This document shows positions 11,901 through 24,800 of a DNA stretch of 64,000 nucleotides, piece after piece. Position 1 is the first letter of the stretch; every line of letters begins with the position of its first letter. The notes under the pieces were generated by a model. That model was given only the letters and a program-made list of their open reading frames with translations. It was not told the DNA's origin and made no database searches. A program made the position numbers and the translations under genes. The DNA is taken from positions 558,136-622,135 of the forward strand of contig NW_019091504.1 in NCBI RefSeq assembly GCF_001949145.1. The letters run 5' to 3'. Source of the stretch: Acanthaster planci. Taxonomy: Eukaryota; Echinodermata; Asteroidea; Valvatida; Acanthasteridae.

Positions 11901-14620
11901 CCTTAAGGCATGTATAACAACAAAGCCAGCCAAAACAGCAGCCAAATGGTAAACAACAGGAGTCAATTGAAGGGAACATTTAAAAATATACTCCTGGTTG
12001 ATAATCCCCGATAATGCCCACTGTTTTACCCTCTGAAATCCTTGTTTATATATAGTATAACACAAATGTCTGGTCATATGCAACAATCAAAGGGCACTGC
12101 TGAAAACGGTGGAGAAAAAAATCTTTTTTGAGACCAAATTCTCCAGCCTCACTCCCAAGAAAAACTTTTGAGGGAGTGAAACAAGAAAATATTTCTTCAA
12201 ATAAGAATTACTTTTTTACATTTGGAAATGTTTACTCTCTATACATCTTTTCCAGGGAGTGAAGAAAGAAAATTTGGTCTCAAAATAAGCATTTTTGGAA
12301 CCACTTGTAGCAGTGTATGTATACCAATGAGCCACTTCAGTAGTTCAACAAGGCAAGGTCAATAAAACCTAATCAGGTTGAATATGTTCAGTGCCTGTGA
12401 GTGAAGATGGTTGCACTGACAGAATCCACGTTGTACATGGATGATAACAGGTGTGTCTTTGAATGACCACAGATGAGGTTCATCTTGAGCATGCATTATT
12501 GAAATACCAAGTGGCTCATGGTTGTAGTTTTACACCATCTCAAATCATTACCAAGAGAAAAAAATAGCGCCACAAGAATTTTCAATTCATATAAGAGCTC
12601 AATTAGCTATTGCCTTGCAGATTTTTATAGCTCAAGAAAGAAAAAAAAATTACAGTGTTTTACTGTGCTGCATGTGACCTTCCGGTCAATATACATTTTA
12701 TCAACAGCAGCCAATAAGCAATTTAGATGATGTCATAGTCGATGCCCCTGACATACAAGGGCACACATATAGTTAATATGATTTGTTCCATAGTTTTTAT
12801 ATCTTATAATATAATCATATATCCATGATAGTTTGATACATTATTATGTAAGCAGTACATTTGTACACAGTCATAAACTATGACTAAATATGTTTGGAAC
12901 TTGTGACACAAGAACCAGGCAATTTGTGACCCTGTTCGATTGTTTTGTAAAAAAAATACTTGAGACTGTTCATAAGGCCAAAATACACGAAGGTTCAGTG
13001 AATTGGAAATGAGGACAGAGGGACAGATTGTTCAAATTTCAATTGGATAAAAACCAAAGTTCAATTTCTCATGACTTAGTTGTAAATAAATTGTGACAAA
13101 AACTTGAACATCTATGAAATGTTTTTAAATATCGGACATTACAAAGTATTACATTAAGTAATGAGAATTTTTGCATACATGGGGGAATTTTCAGGGGAGG
13201 AAATACTGAAAACTTGAGAGAATTTAAACCAAAAAAATTACAAATTGGGGAAAATGTTTGGGACTTAAAATAAAGCACCATCAGAACTTTTTGTTGAATT
13301 CCAACAACTTCAGAGAGATGCTGGGAGGTGGTGGGGGAGAGGATTGTCAAAGATAAGGGAGGCAGGCACAACTTATGGGAGACCTCTTTGAAATCTCTCT
13401 CGTACTGATGCCAAGCTCACTAATAGTTTCAGTCTTGCCTTTGGCCTCATTATAGAGTTCCAATTTGGCCACATATCCAAGTCTAACTTTTGACATTCAA
13501 AATTCTAGATCTGTCAGCCAACACATTACCACTGCAAATTTGCTGTCTGGAGTTTCAAGACATTAAAACTCAGGGAAGTAGGTCAATACATTTGTCTTTT
13601 GTTTAAAATACACCGAGTACCTTTGTCGTAGAAACCAGATACTTTGATTATTCTCTGAAACACTGGAGGCCATGTCTGATAACTTGAATTGTGACTCTTC
13701 AAAAAAAGATATACAGAGGGAAATCGAAGATCAAAGAGAAAAATAAGCAAATTTTCACCCAAAATACTTTCTCAAAAAAAAAACTAGGATGGACTTTTAA
13801 AATCTTTTTACTGCTTTAGGCTTGTTTTGACACAAAAAATAACAACAATTTGCATATCATTCAAATCCCAATTCAGTATTAACAAAAAAAGAACCCAAAA
13901 TCAATGTTTAATATTTGACACTGTTAAACATGTCAGGCGCAAAAAAAAGGAAAAAATCTACTATTTGAGGGTTCGTGCTCTTTTGAACTTTTTAATATGT
14001 CAAAATTTTTGTTTGTATTTTAAACTGAAGGAAATTCAAAGTTATGAAAATTACAAATAAAACGATAACACACCTTTTTTCATTGGAAGACATGAATAAG
14101 ACTTAGTTCTTATAAATAAGATTTTTAAAATAATTTTTTGAGTATTTTTCAGTTTTTAAGTACGCATTTTGGATTTTTCTGTTTTTTTCTTTCTTTTTAA
14201 AACTTATTTTCTTAAAGTATTTTGACTTCTTGCATGTCTGTTGTTTCAAAACAAAAAGCTAAACAAAAGTACCATTACTGAAAGAAAAACCACCTCCGAC
14301 AAGACAATGATGTGATAAATCCAATTCAGTTAAATGCAATTCCTAAACAACATAAATCAAACAAAGTTCACTTATTGTGACGAGAATAGGAATTTTTAAA
14401 AACTTTTCATTGATAACTTTCAACATACAAAGTAAAGTAAAATCTAGTTGTGCATTCTGCATTAACTAGACCTCATGATCACGTCCCCCCCCCAAAAAAG
14501 GTCATACAAATTACAGACATGGTCTCCAGATGCTGCACAGCTTCAGATGGTTTAAAAAACCCAATTTTATAGACAAACCGGGGGAGATACCACAACTACA
14601 ACAGTATCAAACTTGCTCTC
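8961..14620. other. Intergenic stretch without a supported gene
   Basis: Several short open frames occur here, for example near 9,780-9,866 on the plus strand and 11,071-11,256 on the minus strand. None has family resemblance plus consistent splice sites. An inverted-repeat element lies at 12.13-12.28 kb. The 13.8-14.2 kb segment is very A/T-rich. Confidence 0.5.
12129..12282. repeat. Inverted-repeat element (possible MITE remnant)
   Basis: TGAGACCAAATT at 12129-12140 is the perfect reverse complement of AATTTGGTCTCA at 12271-12282. The arms carry further matching stretches and a second nested CACTCCC/GGGAGTG pair. No target-site duplication was recognised. Confidence 0.55.
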
Positions 14621-14627
14621 CAAGGTT

Positions 14628-14633
14628 TTTATT
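14628..14633 (-). terminator. Candidate poly(A) signal of ELL
   Basis: The minus strand reads AATAAA here, about 1.16 kb downstream of the ELL stop codon. It would give a 3' UTR of ordinary length for this family. No transcript evidence is available. Confidence 0.4.
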
Positions 14634-15795
14634 GATTTAAGCCCAGGTGTGAAGCAACTGTTCACCACCTGTCAAAGAGTGCCGTGTTGCCACAGTAACA
14701 GCTTCTATCCCCTAGTTATTGAATTAGTCTGTAGTTCATAGAAGTCTTCCGAACCTAACACTTTCAGTCCCTATGAGTGGCATATCTAGTAAAGGGATGA
14801 GGGAGAACTAACTTTAATAAGGCCGTCAGAGTGAACTGGCTATGGCTAGGAATAACGCACATCTCTACGGAAAGGGGCTTCAGTCGCTAGCCACAGGCTT
14901 TCATAGGGGTACGTGTTATGGTATACCAGGTCCAAGCCACAACTTTAAAGGTGCCTTTCCATACATATACGTATTTTGGGTGGCGTTGCGTGGACGATGC
15001 ATACATGCGTTTCACTTTCAAGGAAAGATGTCGAAATCACCCGTATGTGGAAAGGTACCTTTAGTCATCTAACTCTCCAAGATGCCATTTGTTTTTGACG
15101 GGTGACTGCCTTTCCAGTGTCTCGCGCCAGTGACCCTGTTCACTCTTTGAACCAGCACAAACCAAACACTGTGCAGCTACCTAACGGCACGTTTGAGTTA
15201 ACAGGGACATTAAGTCTCTTGTTGCTGAGGTTAGCTAAGATCTTCAGCCCAAACCAACAAAAGACAAGATGATGGGTTCTGGCAGGCATGAAGTGATACT
15301 GTTTAGATCAAATGTTCAAGTCTTTTAAAAAGCTTCAATTTGAAACCTTGCAACCAGGCTTCTCATGAGCCCCCAACCAAACCTAAAATCCAAAGATTCC
15401 TGTAACCCTACATCACAACAGGTTTCTCAGGAACTCACATCAATCTTCAAAAGCAGGCACTCCAGAAAACCAATGCGCATTTGAACTTTCAAGGGGATTG
15501 AAGTTCCCATGCAAAGTAATAAGCGTTAGACTTTAATTCCTCAATCCTACAAAACCCTTCAAAGCCTGTTAGATTTGAAAGAATTATTACAGATTAGGGC
15601 AGGATGAAATCTGTAGAGGTTTAACCCCCTCAATCCCAGACAGGATATACCACTCTGATCTCCTTTACGATAAAGGGCACTGACCGTAGTGTAAAAATAC
15701 ATCTCCCTATTATGCATATGTCAGTAGTGAAGCTGGTCTGCATTCAGTTTCTTAGAAAGGAATACTGTCTTCAGGCCTGGTTTCGTCTCATTGTC

Positions 15796-15891
15796 TCATT
15801 GTCTGATGCTATCATAGGCTGCGATCAGTCCCTTGATGTGACCTAGCTTGTTGTGGAGTTCCCTCCGCCGAGCCTCCTTCTTCTGGTACTC
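15796..15891 (-). CDS. ELL: ELL terminal coding exon
   Basis: This exon holds 31 codons plus TGA after a CTCTTGTAG acceptor. The product EYQKKEARRRELHNKLGHIK then GLIAAYDSIRQ matches the L-H-x-K-L-x-H-I-K-x-L-I end of the occludin/ELL domain. Confidence 0.93.
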   Translation of the reverse strand, partial: EYQKKEARRRELHNKLGHIKGLIAAYDSIRQ

Positions 15892-18800
15892 CTACAAGAG
15901 ATGCAAGGAAGGTGAAGTTATCAAAACATATCAAAACAAATATCCAAATAGTGGTATCAGATTTCCCCATTAGGTTGACTTGTCACAAAATTACAAGACT
16001 TTGAGTAAACTGACAATGCTCATTGCATCATTTTTGACATCTAACTGTCACATTTCCCAAGAAATTGTTTGCAGGATTAAAAAGTTACTAACTAAGCAAT
16101 ATGTAAAAAAAAGAGGTTAAAGGTCAAGACTGACATACATATATAACAATGCACAGGTGATATTCTTGGAAAGCAAAATTATCTAAATACAAAAAAGTTT
16201 TGCTACTTCAGTTACAGAATTCCTGCTCTAACCCTCTGAGGTATTTTGGAGAAAAATTCTGTCAAATGCACAGCATGCAAGAGTTGTTAAAATCGAGGAC
16301 CCCACTCAGTAACTACACGCAACAGGTTAACGATCCCCAAGGCTAAACAGCATCGACATTCTATACCTTCCAGCCATCGCAGGATCCAACAGTGTGGCAC
16401 TGTTCAATGGGACTAGCTCTCACTGTCTTGTGATTGGCAGTTTGTAATAGTCAAATACAGCAAAGCCCTCGTTACTGATGGGTCAGGGTTGTGGTAAGCA
16501 CAATAATAACAGGGACTAGAATTTGAGTTTATTTACCGCTTTAATTTTTTCATATTCCTCGATGACTTTCTTCTTGATGTGGCGGTACTCTTCGCTGTCT
16601 TCAGGTGCTCGGTGAAGCTGGTTTTTTAACTTGGTAAACTTCCGATTGACATCTTCGACGTAGGCATGCATCTTCTTATATTCTACATACTCCGTGTTGA
16701 ATATGTCCTTATAGTGTTGTTTCTGTTCGTGGGAGGTGATCGTCATGAATTTACTGTACAAGTGTAAAGAACAGAAAAAGCAGAAATGAGACAAATCTAT
16801 AATCGGTACATGGGAGATAAATGCTCTGCCAGCCCATGCAAGACATTCAACTTGGAGGGCAAAAAACCCCAAAGAAATTCTATTTCAACGTCAAGCACAA
16901 TACTGTCGTTGAGTCCAACTCAAGTCATCGAGTCACATGCCATGTCACAAGCAGATCCAATGAACGGTGACTAATACACTCCTTCGTCATTGTCAACTTA
17001 CAAGTGTCACTGTGACTTAGAAGCATCACTGTGACTTACATGCGTCACTGTGACTTACATGTAGGAACGCTCTTGTGACTCGTTCTCTGTAGGGACTTGT
17101 GATGGACTCGACTACACCGACCCCACACGAGTCCTTTTTAAATAATTATTCTTGCATCACTAAGAGAATAAATTTTGGGTATCAATGTCATACATTTCCC
17201 ATGACACTCTTCAATCTGTTGTGTCCAAAACAAGCATTGCTGGCTTAGGCTAAGACTGATCACTACAGTATGCTTATGAACAAAAAGAAGCCATAGCCAA
17301 AATACCACCCACAAAGACATCAAAGTTGGCAGCCTGCAAAGGACATTGTGATGCAAATTTATAATCTGCAGCTGTATGTGAAACTTATTCGAAAATCAAA
17401 AATGAAAACCATATTATTATAACCATTAGCAACAAATTATCTCTGTAATCAAATTAAATATCCTTTCTATCATCCCTAATCACTTCCTGGACACTAAAAT
17501 CACTTCAGATTGTAACTCACTTTAGATAATCCGGCCCGCTTGATGTTGAAGACACGTCACTGGGCGGTGACTGCTTCCCAACCACAACTTTACTTTTGGT
17601 TTCCATCACTGGTTCCCGGCACTTGGGGTAATCCTTCTCGTCAGGTTTACCAGCCCGACAGTAGTCTGGCGACTGTTTGGTCGTGCTGGTGACGTCGTCT
17701 TTGGAAGGCGGGGAATGTGAGGATGTGGTCCTGTCGGGGGTGGGGCTTAGTTTTTTAGTGTTGTGGGCGATTCGAGTCTTTTTCGGCGGTTTGTAATCAA
17801 CAACATCTGGCAAGAGAGGTCTTTTATGCTGCAAACAAAACAAATTTCTTGTTTAGTCCTTGCTCAAATCGGTGGTGGGCATTTGGATTGCACATGGAGT
17901 GTCACTCTACAAACACGTTTGTGAGATTTGTGAGAAGATTTACTTAAAGCCCTTCAACGATGATGGAAACACCCAAAGAAAAGCCAATAACTCTCAGAAA
18001 TGTCAATGGCTGCACCTGGAAAACTAGCGATGCTGAAAGTGGGTACTTTTGAATACATTTGACAAATACTACTTAATAATCCATACCCTCTTAGAAAAAA
18101 CAAACCAACCAAACGTTGATGTGGAATTGACAAAACGGTCAAGAAACAACTTACTCAAGCAGGTAGTCCATCTTTGTTACAGACACTCAACAATAGTTTA
18201 TGGAGCATCAAAAGAGGACAAACCCATTTTCTCATTTTTTGTAAGTAGATTTTTGGGATTTTGGACTTTGCGTAAAGTATTTTCAAAAATGCAATTTTCC
18301 GCTAACAAAAATTTGAATGTAACTTTAAGAAGTCCTCAGGCACTTCAAAAGTGGACAACTAGAAACTTCAAATTTCCACGAGCAAAATTTATTTGATGCT
18401 CCAAAAGAGGACAACCCCATTTTCGTTTTTTTTTTAAGTTGCACCACCCCTTTCATAAAACCCATTTTTCTGCTAGCAGAAATTTGGATTTTACTTTGAC
18501 GACAGCGGGGTGGTCCAAAAGTGGACAAGTTGAAAACTGGAATGACCGTAGTGCTCCCTACGTTCAGAATGGAACGGTCTTGGGAAGATGGGCAGCCAAC
18601 ATTAACGGTAGAGGGCCAATGGTCTGACGGATGGCGTCAAAGCTCAGAAAAGAACATGTGAATGACTCCTATTGAGAAACTTGCAAATAGGAGAGGGGCC
18701 ACCCAAGCCTGACAGTTCTTTATGGTATACCGCAAACTTCTGACTTCCCAGCCCACCGTGTACATGTAATTAGAATGACAGTGGCAGCTTGCTGTCAGGA

Positions 18801-21800
18801 ATTTCCATTTTAAATAAATGAGCACACGGTAAAATTTCCTCTAAACGATGCTAGCTGTAATAAACCAGTGTATCCATGTCCAGTAGTATAATGAAATTTG
18901 CTATGGAACGATAAAAGGTTGGAATTGAAAAAGTCCTGTCAAGAGAACAAGCTAAGTGCTGTTCAATCAAGTGAAAGAGAAAGTAAAATGGTAAACATTA
19001 AAATGCAACTTGAACTTGCTGAATTAATTTAGACATCCCACAAATTCCAAAACACGCATTCAGCCAATAATTCCAATTACAGAAAGGATAGCCACGAAGA
19101 AAATTAATCTTTCAGACAGTACACCAGTCGGTCACTGATATGACGTCAGAGATTTAATTTAATAGTTATCATTCAAATCTTTGTTCAAGTGTGGGCAGTT
19201 ACAGTGGAGGTCTGGGTCATTAATATGAAGACAAATGATTCAAAGTGACAATGATTGAGATATTAATGCAATGAATACACAAACGTGCAAGTGACTGCCC
19301 AGAGCAGTCATCAGATACAGGTACTGTGAAAAGCTAAAAATGGCAGGACTACAAGTTAACAATAAGGTTTTTCAATTGGTTCATCACAGCGTTTTCAATT
19401 ACAATTTTCTATTTCTGGTTCAAAGATTTTTCAGCCTTTCTCTAGCGTCTTCTGAAGGGAAAGCTTTATTTTGACAAGTGGTTTGGGATTAATCAAATAC
19501 AAAAATGTAACTAAATAATCAATACATAAATCAATTATCGAGTAACTAAACAATAATTTACAGCCCTATAACACAAAGGAGTTCTTTGCAAGAAGATAAT
19601 GGAGCTCACTAGCTGACATGTCAAGTGTCAAGCAAAGAGTCTACTGCTCCAGAGTGCTTTTATTCTTCTTACCGATATCGTGGCTTTGAATTTATTGGCA
19701 GCAGTCCGAACAGGATCAGATTTAGAGACAGGTCTCTTCTGGGCGACATCTTTAGACGACATCGTGGAGCTGAGCTTAGCTGATGCTGATCTCGCCGAGG
19801 ATGAGGAAGATGACAGTGAAACGGATGGAGTGGAATTGGTGAAGGAGGAATGTTCTTTCTGATTGGAACTTCTCAGATTTCTGGGGGAAAAGCAAAAAAC
19901 AAGCTGGTGTTAGAAGCTGAATGTGCCCGCCAAATTTGGAAAATTCAGAGGTGTACATGTATGTCGAGCAAAACGCTTGTGTGCGTGGTCCCTACAACTA
20001 AAACTATAAACATCTGGGAGTCAACAAGGAGGCTGACATATCAGGTTTCCCAGACTGAAGCAGGTTACTGTCATGCTAATCTCCTAACAAAAAAAATGCA
20101 TTATCCTGATTTGGACAAGCTGTGCACATGTTCCAAACATTTGCTATTCTTAGATGATTAGTGTTTCATAACAAAAAAATTGAAAGTGTGTTTTGGAAAA
20201 GGCTGAATCTGAGTGATTTCATGACCACTATGGAAATATTTCCTGTAAGGACTAGGCTTTCTTTACAAGTGTAATTGTTTGCCAGTTAGCAGATGCACTG
20301 TTTCATTCCAAATTGAATGCATTGGAGGATATAAGATTTGGCCAGCACAGACTCCAAACGGAGAGTGTTAGAGGGTATATCAGATGATAAACAGGAGCAC
20401 TCATTTGCTTATCAGAGCTGCAGAGGGTTTTGTGGTCTAGGAATTTCTCAGAGTGAATGGTAATGATCAATTCTACTACGATGCAACAGACACTGAGGGT
20501 CCATGGGATAAACACTGCACATTTCCTGATGACAAAATACTTCTACATCTTGGTGGGAGTGGCTGTGTAACGGTTACGGAAAGACGATTTTGAATTCTGG
20601 AACAGAGTAGGAGTAATTAACCCCTTCACGCTGGGAGACGGCTATACCCGCTTGGAGAAAAGTCTAATTGCTGGGAGACGGCTATAACCGCTTGGAGAAA
20701 AGTCTAATTGCCGGGAGACGGCTATAGCCGCACCTGGAGAAAAGTCTAAATAGACCATGTGAACTTAGCAGGCGCTGCACGGTCCGCTGTGGTCGAGCGT
20801 CATTGGGTAGTTAGCGTTGTCGCGTGGGCGAGGCAAGTGCTGGGTGTCTGGTATTACGTTGGATGGGATCCAAATACCCCAGCTTGAATCACTGCCACAT
20901 AGAACCAGGCTGCGTGCAGTGTAAGACCCATCAAACTAGGCAGACAAGGCCCGGTGGCCAAGCTAGTTGTCTGTGGTTGCCGTTAGCAAAATTAGGTAAT
21001 AAATCCCGGCCAGATGTGGTAAAAAAATCCTGCCATCAAGGGGTTAACACGATTCCACTTATCCAACACGAGAACACTCCGATCAATGTGCACATCATTA
21101 CTGGAAATGGTCAACACTGCATGACTCCGTAAGGCAAAAAAAAATAAATAAATAGTCGGTCTCTGGTCAGTGCGCGCGTCAATTTTGAACATGCGCTTCA
21201 ATTTTTTTTTCAAAAGTTTCAAAACAGCGCCCTCTATTTCTGCACCGCCTAAATGTTTGCCAGTAGACTGATTCCCGGCCACAAGTCCGCAATTCGGAAG
21301 GGCAATTTGTTCAAGGATATTCGTGGGTAGCTTGTATCGGGTGATAGATCCGTTACAACTGCGTAATGTTAATGTCGAACACAAACGGTACACCATAGAT
21401 AGGTTACAAAGTTGCAGCCAGCTGATTAACAACAATGGCAGCATGACGTGCGACTACAAGCCTTTGCTCTTTGATTAAATATGCCACTCATTTCCGTGTT
21501 TGTTGCCAGTCTTAAAAAGCAAACCCCATCCGCCCCTAAAAAAAAAAACCAAAAACCAAAAACCAAAACAATGCATCACCGCATTAATTCTGGAACTTTG
21601 GTCTGACCAGAGACCGAGCCTTTTTTTCTTGGCCTAACATAGCAAGCATGCATGTCTCAACACCATCATATCATTCCATATCTTCACAATCAACTCTAGA
21701 AACTTTCTATTCCTGTCATGATGCAGGGTGCCTCACTCATTCAAAACTTTCTTCGGCTCACCAGCTAACACTTATCTCACCCCCATCTTCAAAGCAATCT

Positions 21801-24800
21801 CGTTGGTAAAAAGTCACATGGCTGCCATATCAACCTGTAAGTTTGAATCGGACCTCATGTGGCGGGAGAGGGGGCATTGTATTGTGACCTGCTCCTGTTG
21901 AGAGGGCAGTCAAGATGACTTGCCTTAATAACTGCCTATCTGCATCATTATACAACGGCCAGTCTTCCTGGATCTCGCTGTACAAGTGTTTGTGCAGCAT
22001 GTAGGCATTATCCCGCGATAACGTCGCAACCTGAAAACAACAAAGCACAACGACCAAAATGACCCTTTGTGGAATGGTGTGAACAGAGACGTAAGAAACT
22101 AATGAACGAGCACGTTGACTATCCAAAAATGAAGTGGGGCAAGGTCTGTATGCTGCATTTGTAATTTAACAATTATATTTAGATTCATATCCATCATATT
22201 ATACTCTTTTGAATAATGGCACAACGCTGATACTATGAGGTGGAGTCTGGGATTAAAGTCTGCAAGTAACTGCGTCTGCAAACTCTGATGATTTCACATC
22301 AACATGTGAAGCAATGTGAAATTCCATTTCAATTCCTAAACAAAGGAAACTCATCGGCAAGTGAATGTATTTTTCCAATTGTTCTCTGGCAAATAAATTA
22401 TCATGTTATTGTAACCATACAGCTACATTTCTGAAGTACCTTATTTAACTTCAGCTTAAAATGTTTACCACTAACAGATGCCGTGCAAGCACATATGTGT
22501 GTATACTCATCAAACAGTACAAACCCACTTTTCTGCAACACTTTACTTGCAGCACAGACTGGTGATGCAACCCATAAGAGCAGCCATGCACTGCCATGAC
22601 TGTGCCTTTTTGAAAAACCACACTGACTTATTGTATGCAAGTATGACCTGTGGTACCAGTGTGCAATTGTGGAAATATTCAAATGAAGAGGATTCCACAT
22701 CATGGAAAAAAATCCACAATGAGCAGGTCCCGAATTGGTCTAAATGCTGTCTCGTTCTCTAACGTTCAGCAAGTGATTGGCCAGATCGACCTCTTGACTC
22801 ACGACAGGGGTCAACTCAACCCTAACAGTCCCAAATCCTCCAATTTCAATATGATTTTGACATACACCCTAGGGGGTTAGGGTTCATTTAAATACTGACC
22901 TGTGATAAGATACTACTAAGTTGGTTCTTGTCCTTCATCACAATGCCATCCTTTTGTAGCCTCAGGATGAGTTCAGGTTTCTTGTACGGTCTCAATGCTA
23001 AGAGATGGATCACACGGTCTCTGCAATCGAGACAAAGAATACTGAGTTAGTTCCTTCGCTACAGAGAGTGTCATCAGTTTCTACAGCAAAAATATCTACC
23101 ATTCTAAACACTTGTATTAAACTACAATGGCCCTTTACCCTTGTGCAATCTCAATTACAATTACAACCGAACCCTTTTTCAGGTTTTCTTTGCAATAAGC
23201 TTCACAATCTTAGGCACTGGTAAGCAGGTCATGCTTTTGAGTCACACCTGAGTTCTGCCTGACCAAGCAAGTGAGTAATTTTTCTTGTGAGCCGTTCAAC
23301 AGCCGCACGGCACATTTGTTGGAACCTTCAACACCTACATGTAGAAACCTGACACACTGACAACCTTGCAGTTAAGGNNNNNNNNNNNNNNNNNNNNNNN
23401 NNNNNNNNNNNNNNNNNNNNNNNNNNNNNNNNNNNNNNNNNNNNNNNNNNNNNNNNNNNNNNNNNNNNNNNNNNNNNNNNNNNNNNNNNNNNNNNNNNNN
23501 NNNNNNNNNNNNNNNNNNNNNNNNNNNNNNNNNNNNNNNNNNNNNNNNNNNNNNNNNNNNNNNNNNNNNNNNNNNNNNNNNNNNNNNNNNNNNNNNNNNN
23601 NNNNNNNNAAGTGCAATCTGATATTCCTGTGAGGGACTGTTGGTGCAGTGCGCAACACGACACAGCTGTGCTTCTTTGAGGTGTTCACCAAATGACCCAA
23701 AGAGTGACTTCAGCATAGGAGGGTTAAAATACCCTTTCAGGACAAAACCTATTGAGCACTTTATTTATTTATTTTCTGATCTTTACCCAGGGTTACCCAT
23801 TCACCCGAAAATGGTCTTCCACGAGGCCATGCAAACATTATTATAAAACATATTATATTAAAAAAAACTAAATTAAATTAAATTTAAAAAAGTTATTACA
23901 CAGAAAGTAAAACAGTTCAACTTTAGTAATCAGTTCCTTCATCTATCAGTAAACCCCCAACCCCTTTAAGAGAAGACAAATATGGACTGTCTGTCACTTT
24001 ATACACAGCCCTTTATATCTCATAACTGAATGCGTCAGCAAATCTGTGCCTACGGCTTAAAGTCAGTGACTGAGCAACAGCATGCAGCCACTGCCACGGT
24101 TAAAAAATCACTTGAGGCTGACCATACCTGAACGACCTATTGGGTGCAGTCGGTTTACTAGTCGGAGCCCCTTTTGATGTGACATGTGATACTCTACTGG
24201 AGGCAGGCTGGGTCCCATTACTTCTGCTTATTGCACTTGATGTGTTGGTTGGTTTACAGTGGCTGAGCTGGCTGGGGCGTGGTAAGTGGGCCGACTTGTG
24301 GGTGGGCAGGCTGGGATGCTTGGTGATTCGTTTGATCTTACGAGTGGCTTTCAGCTCTTTTTGGCTCACCTCTTTAGTGCTGAAAAAGAATAAGATATCC
24401 TCCCAAATAGTCATGAAATCAAAACGTAAAAGAGCCATAAACTCTTAGAATGTGGTTACGAAGAGTTGAAATAACCCGTCAAGATTTATGAAGGGGAGGG
24501 CAGGAATACTCAAGACACACAGATGGTTTCACAAGCGTCATTCTTCAGACAAAACAAGCAAGTCAGTTGATGCCTTGAAGGGATAGAGGCCAAAATCTCC
24601 TGCTATACGCCTCAAGTTGAAAGTGTAACCTCACTGGTAAAGAAGAGATAGACTGGTTGGAAGGTTTTCAATCTCAACACAAGACCATTTATTTAAACAC
24701 AAGCCTGACAAGCATGCCCAGTGCATCCCACCCTCCCCCCAAATAGTCTTACCTGATTTTCTTCATTTCTTCGTCGGCAAGTTTCATTTTCTCCTGAGTG

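Noticed and set aside
20992-21444. 150-codon minus-strand open frame
   Set aside because: It spans the junction of the piggyBac-like and Harbinger-like elements and has no recognisable domain.
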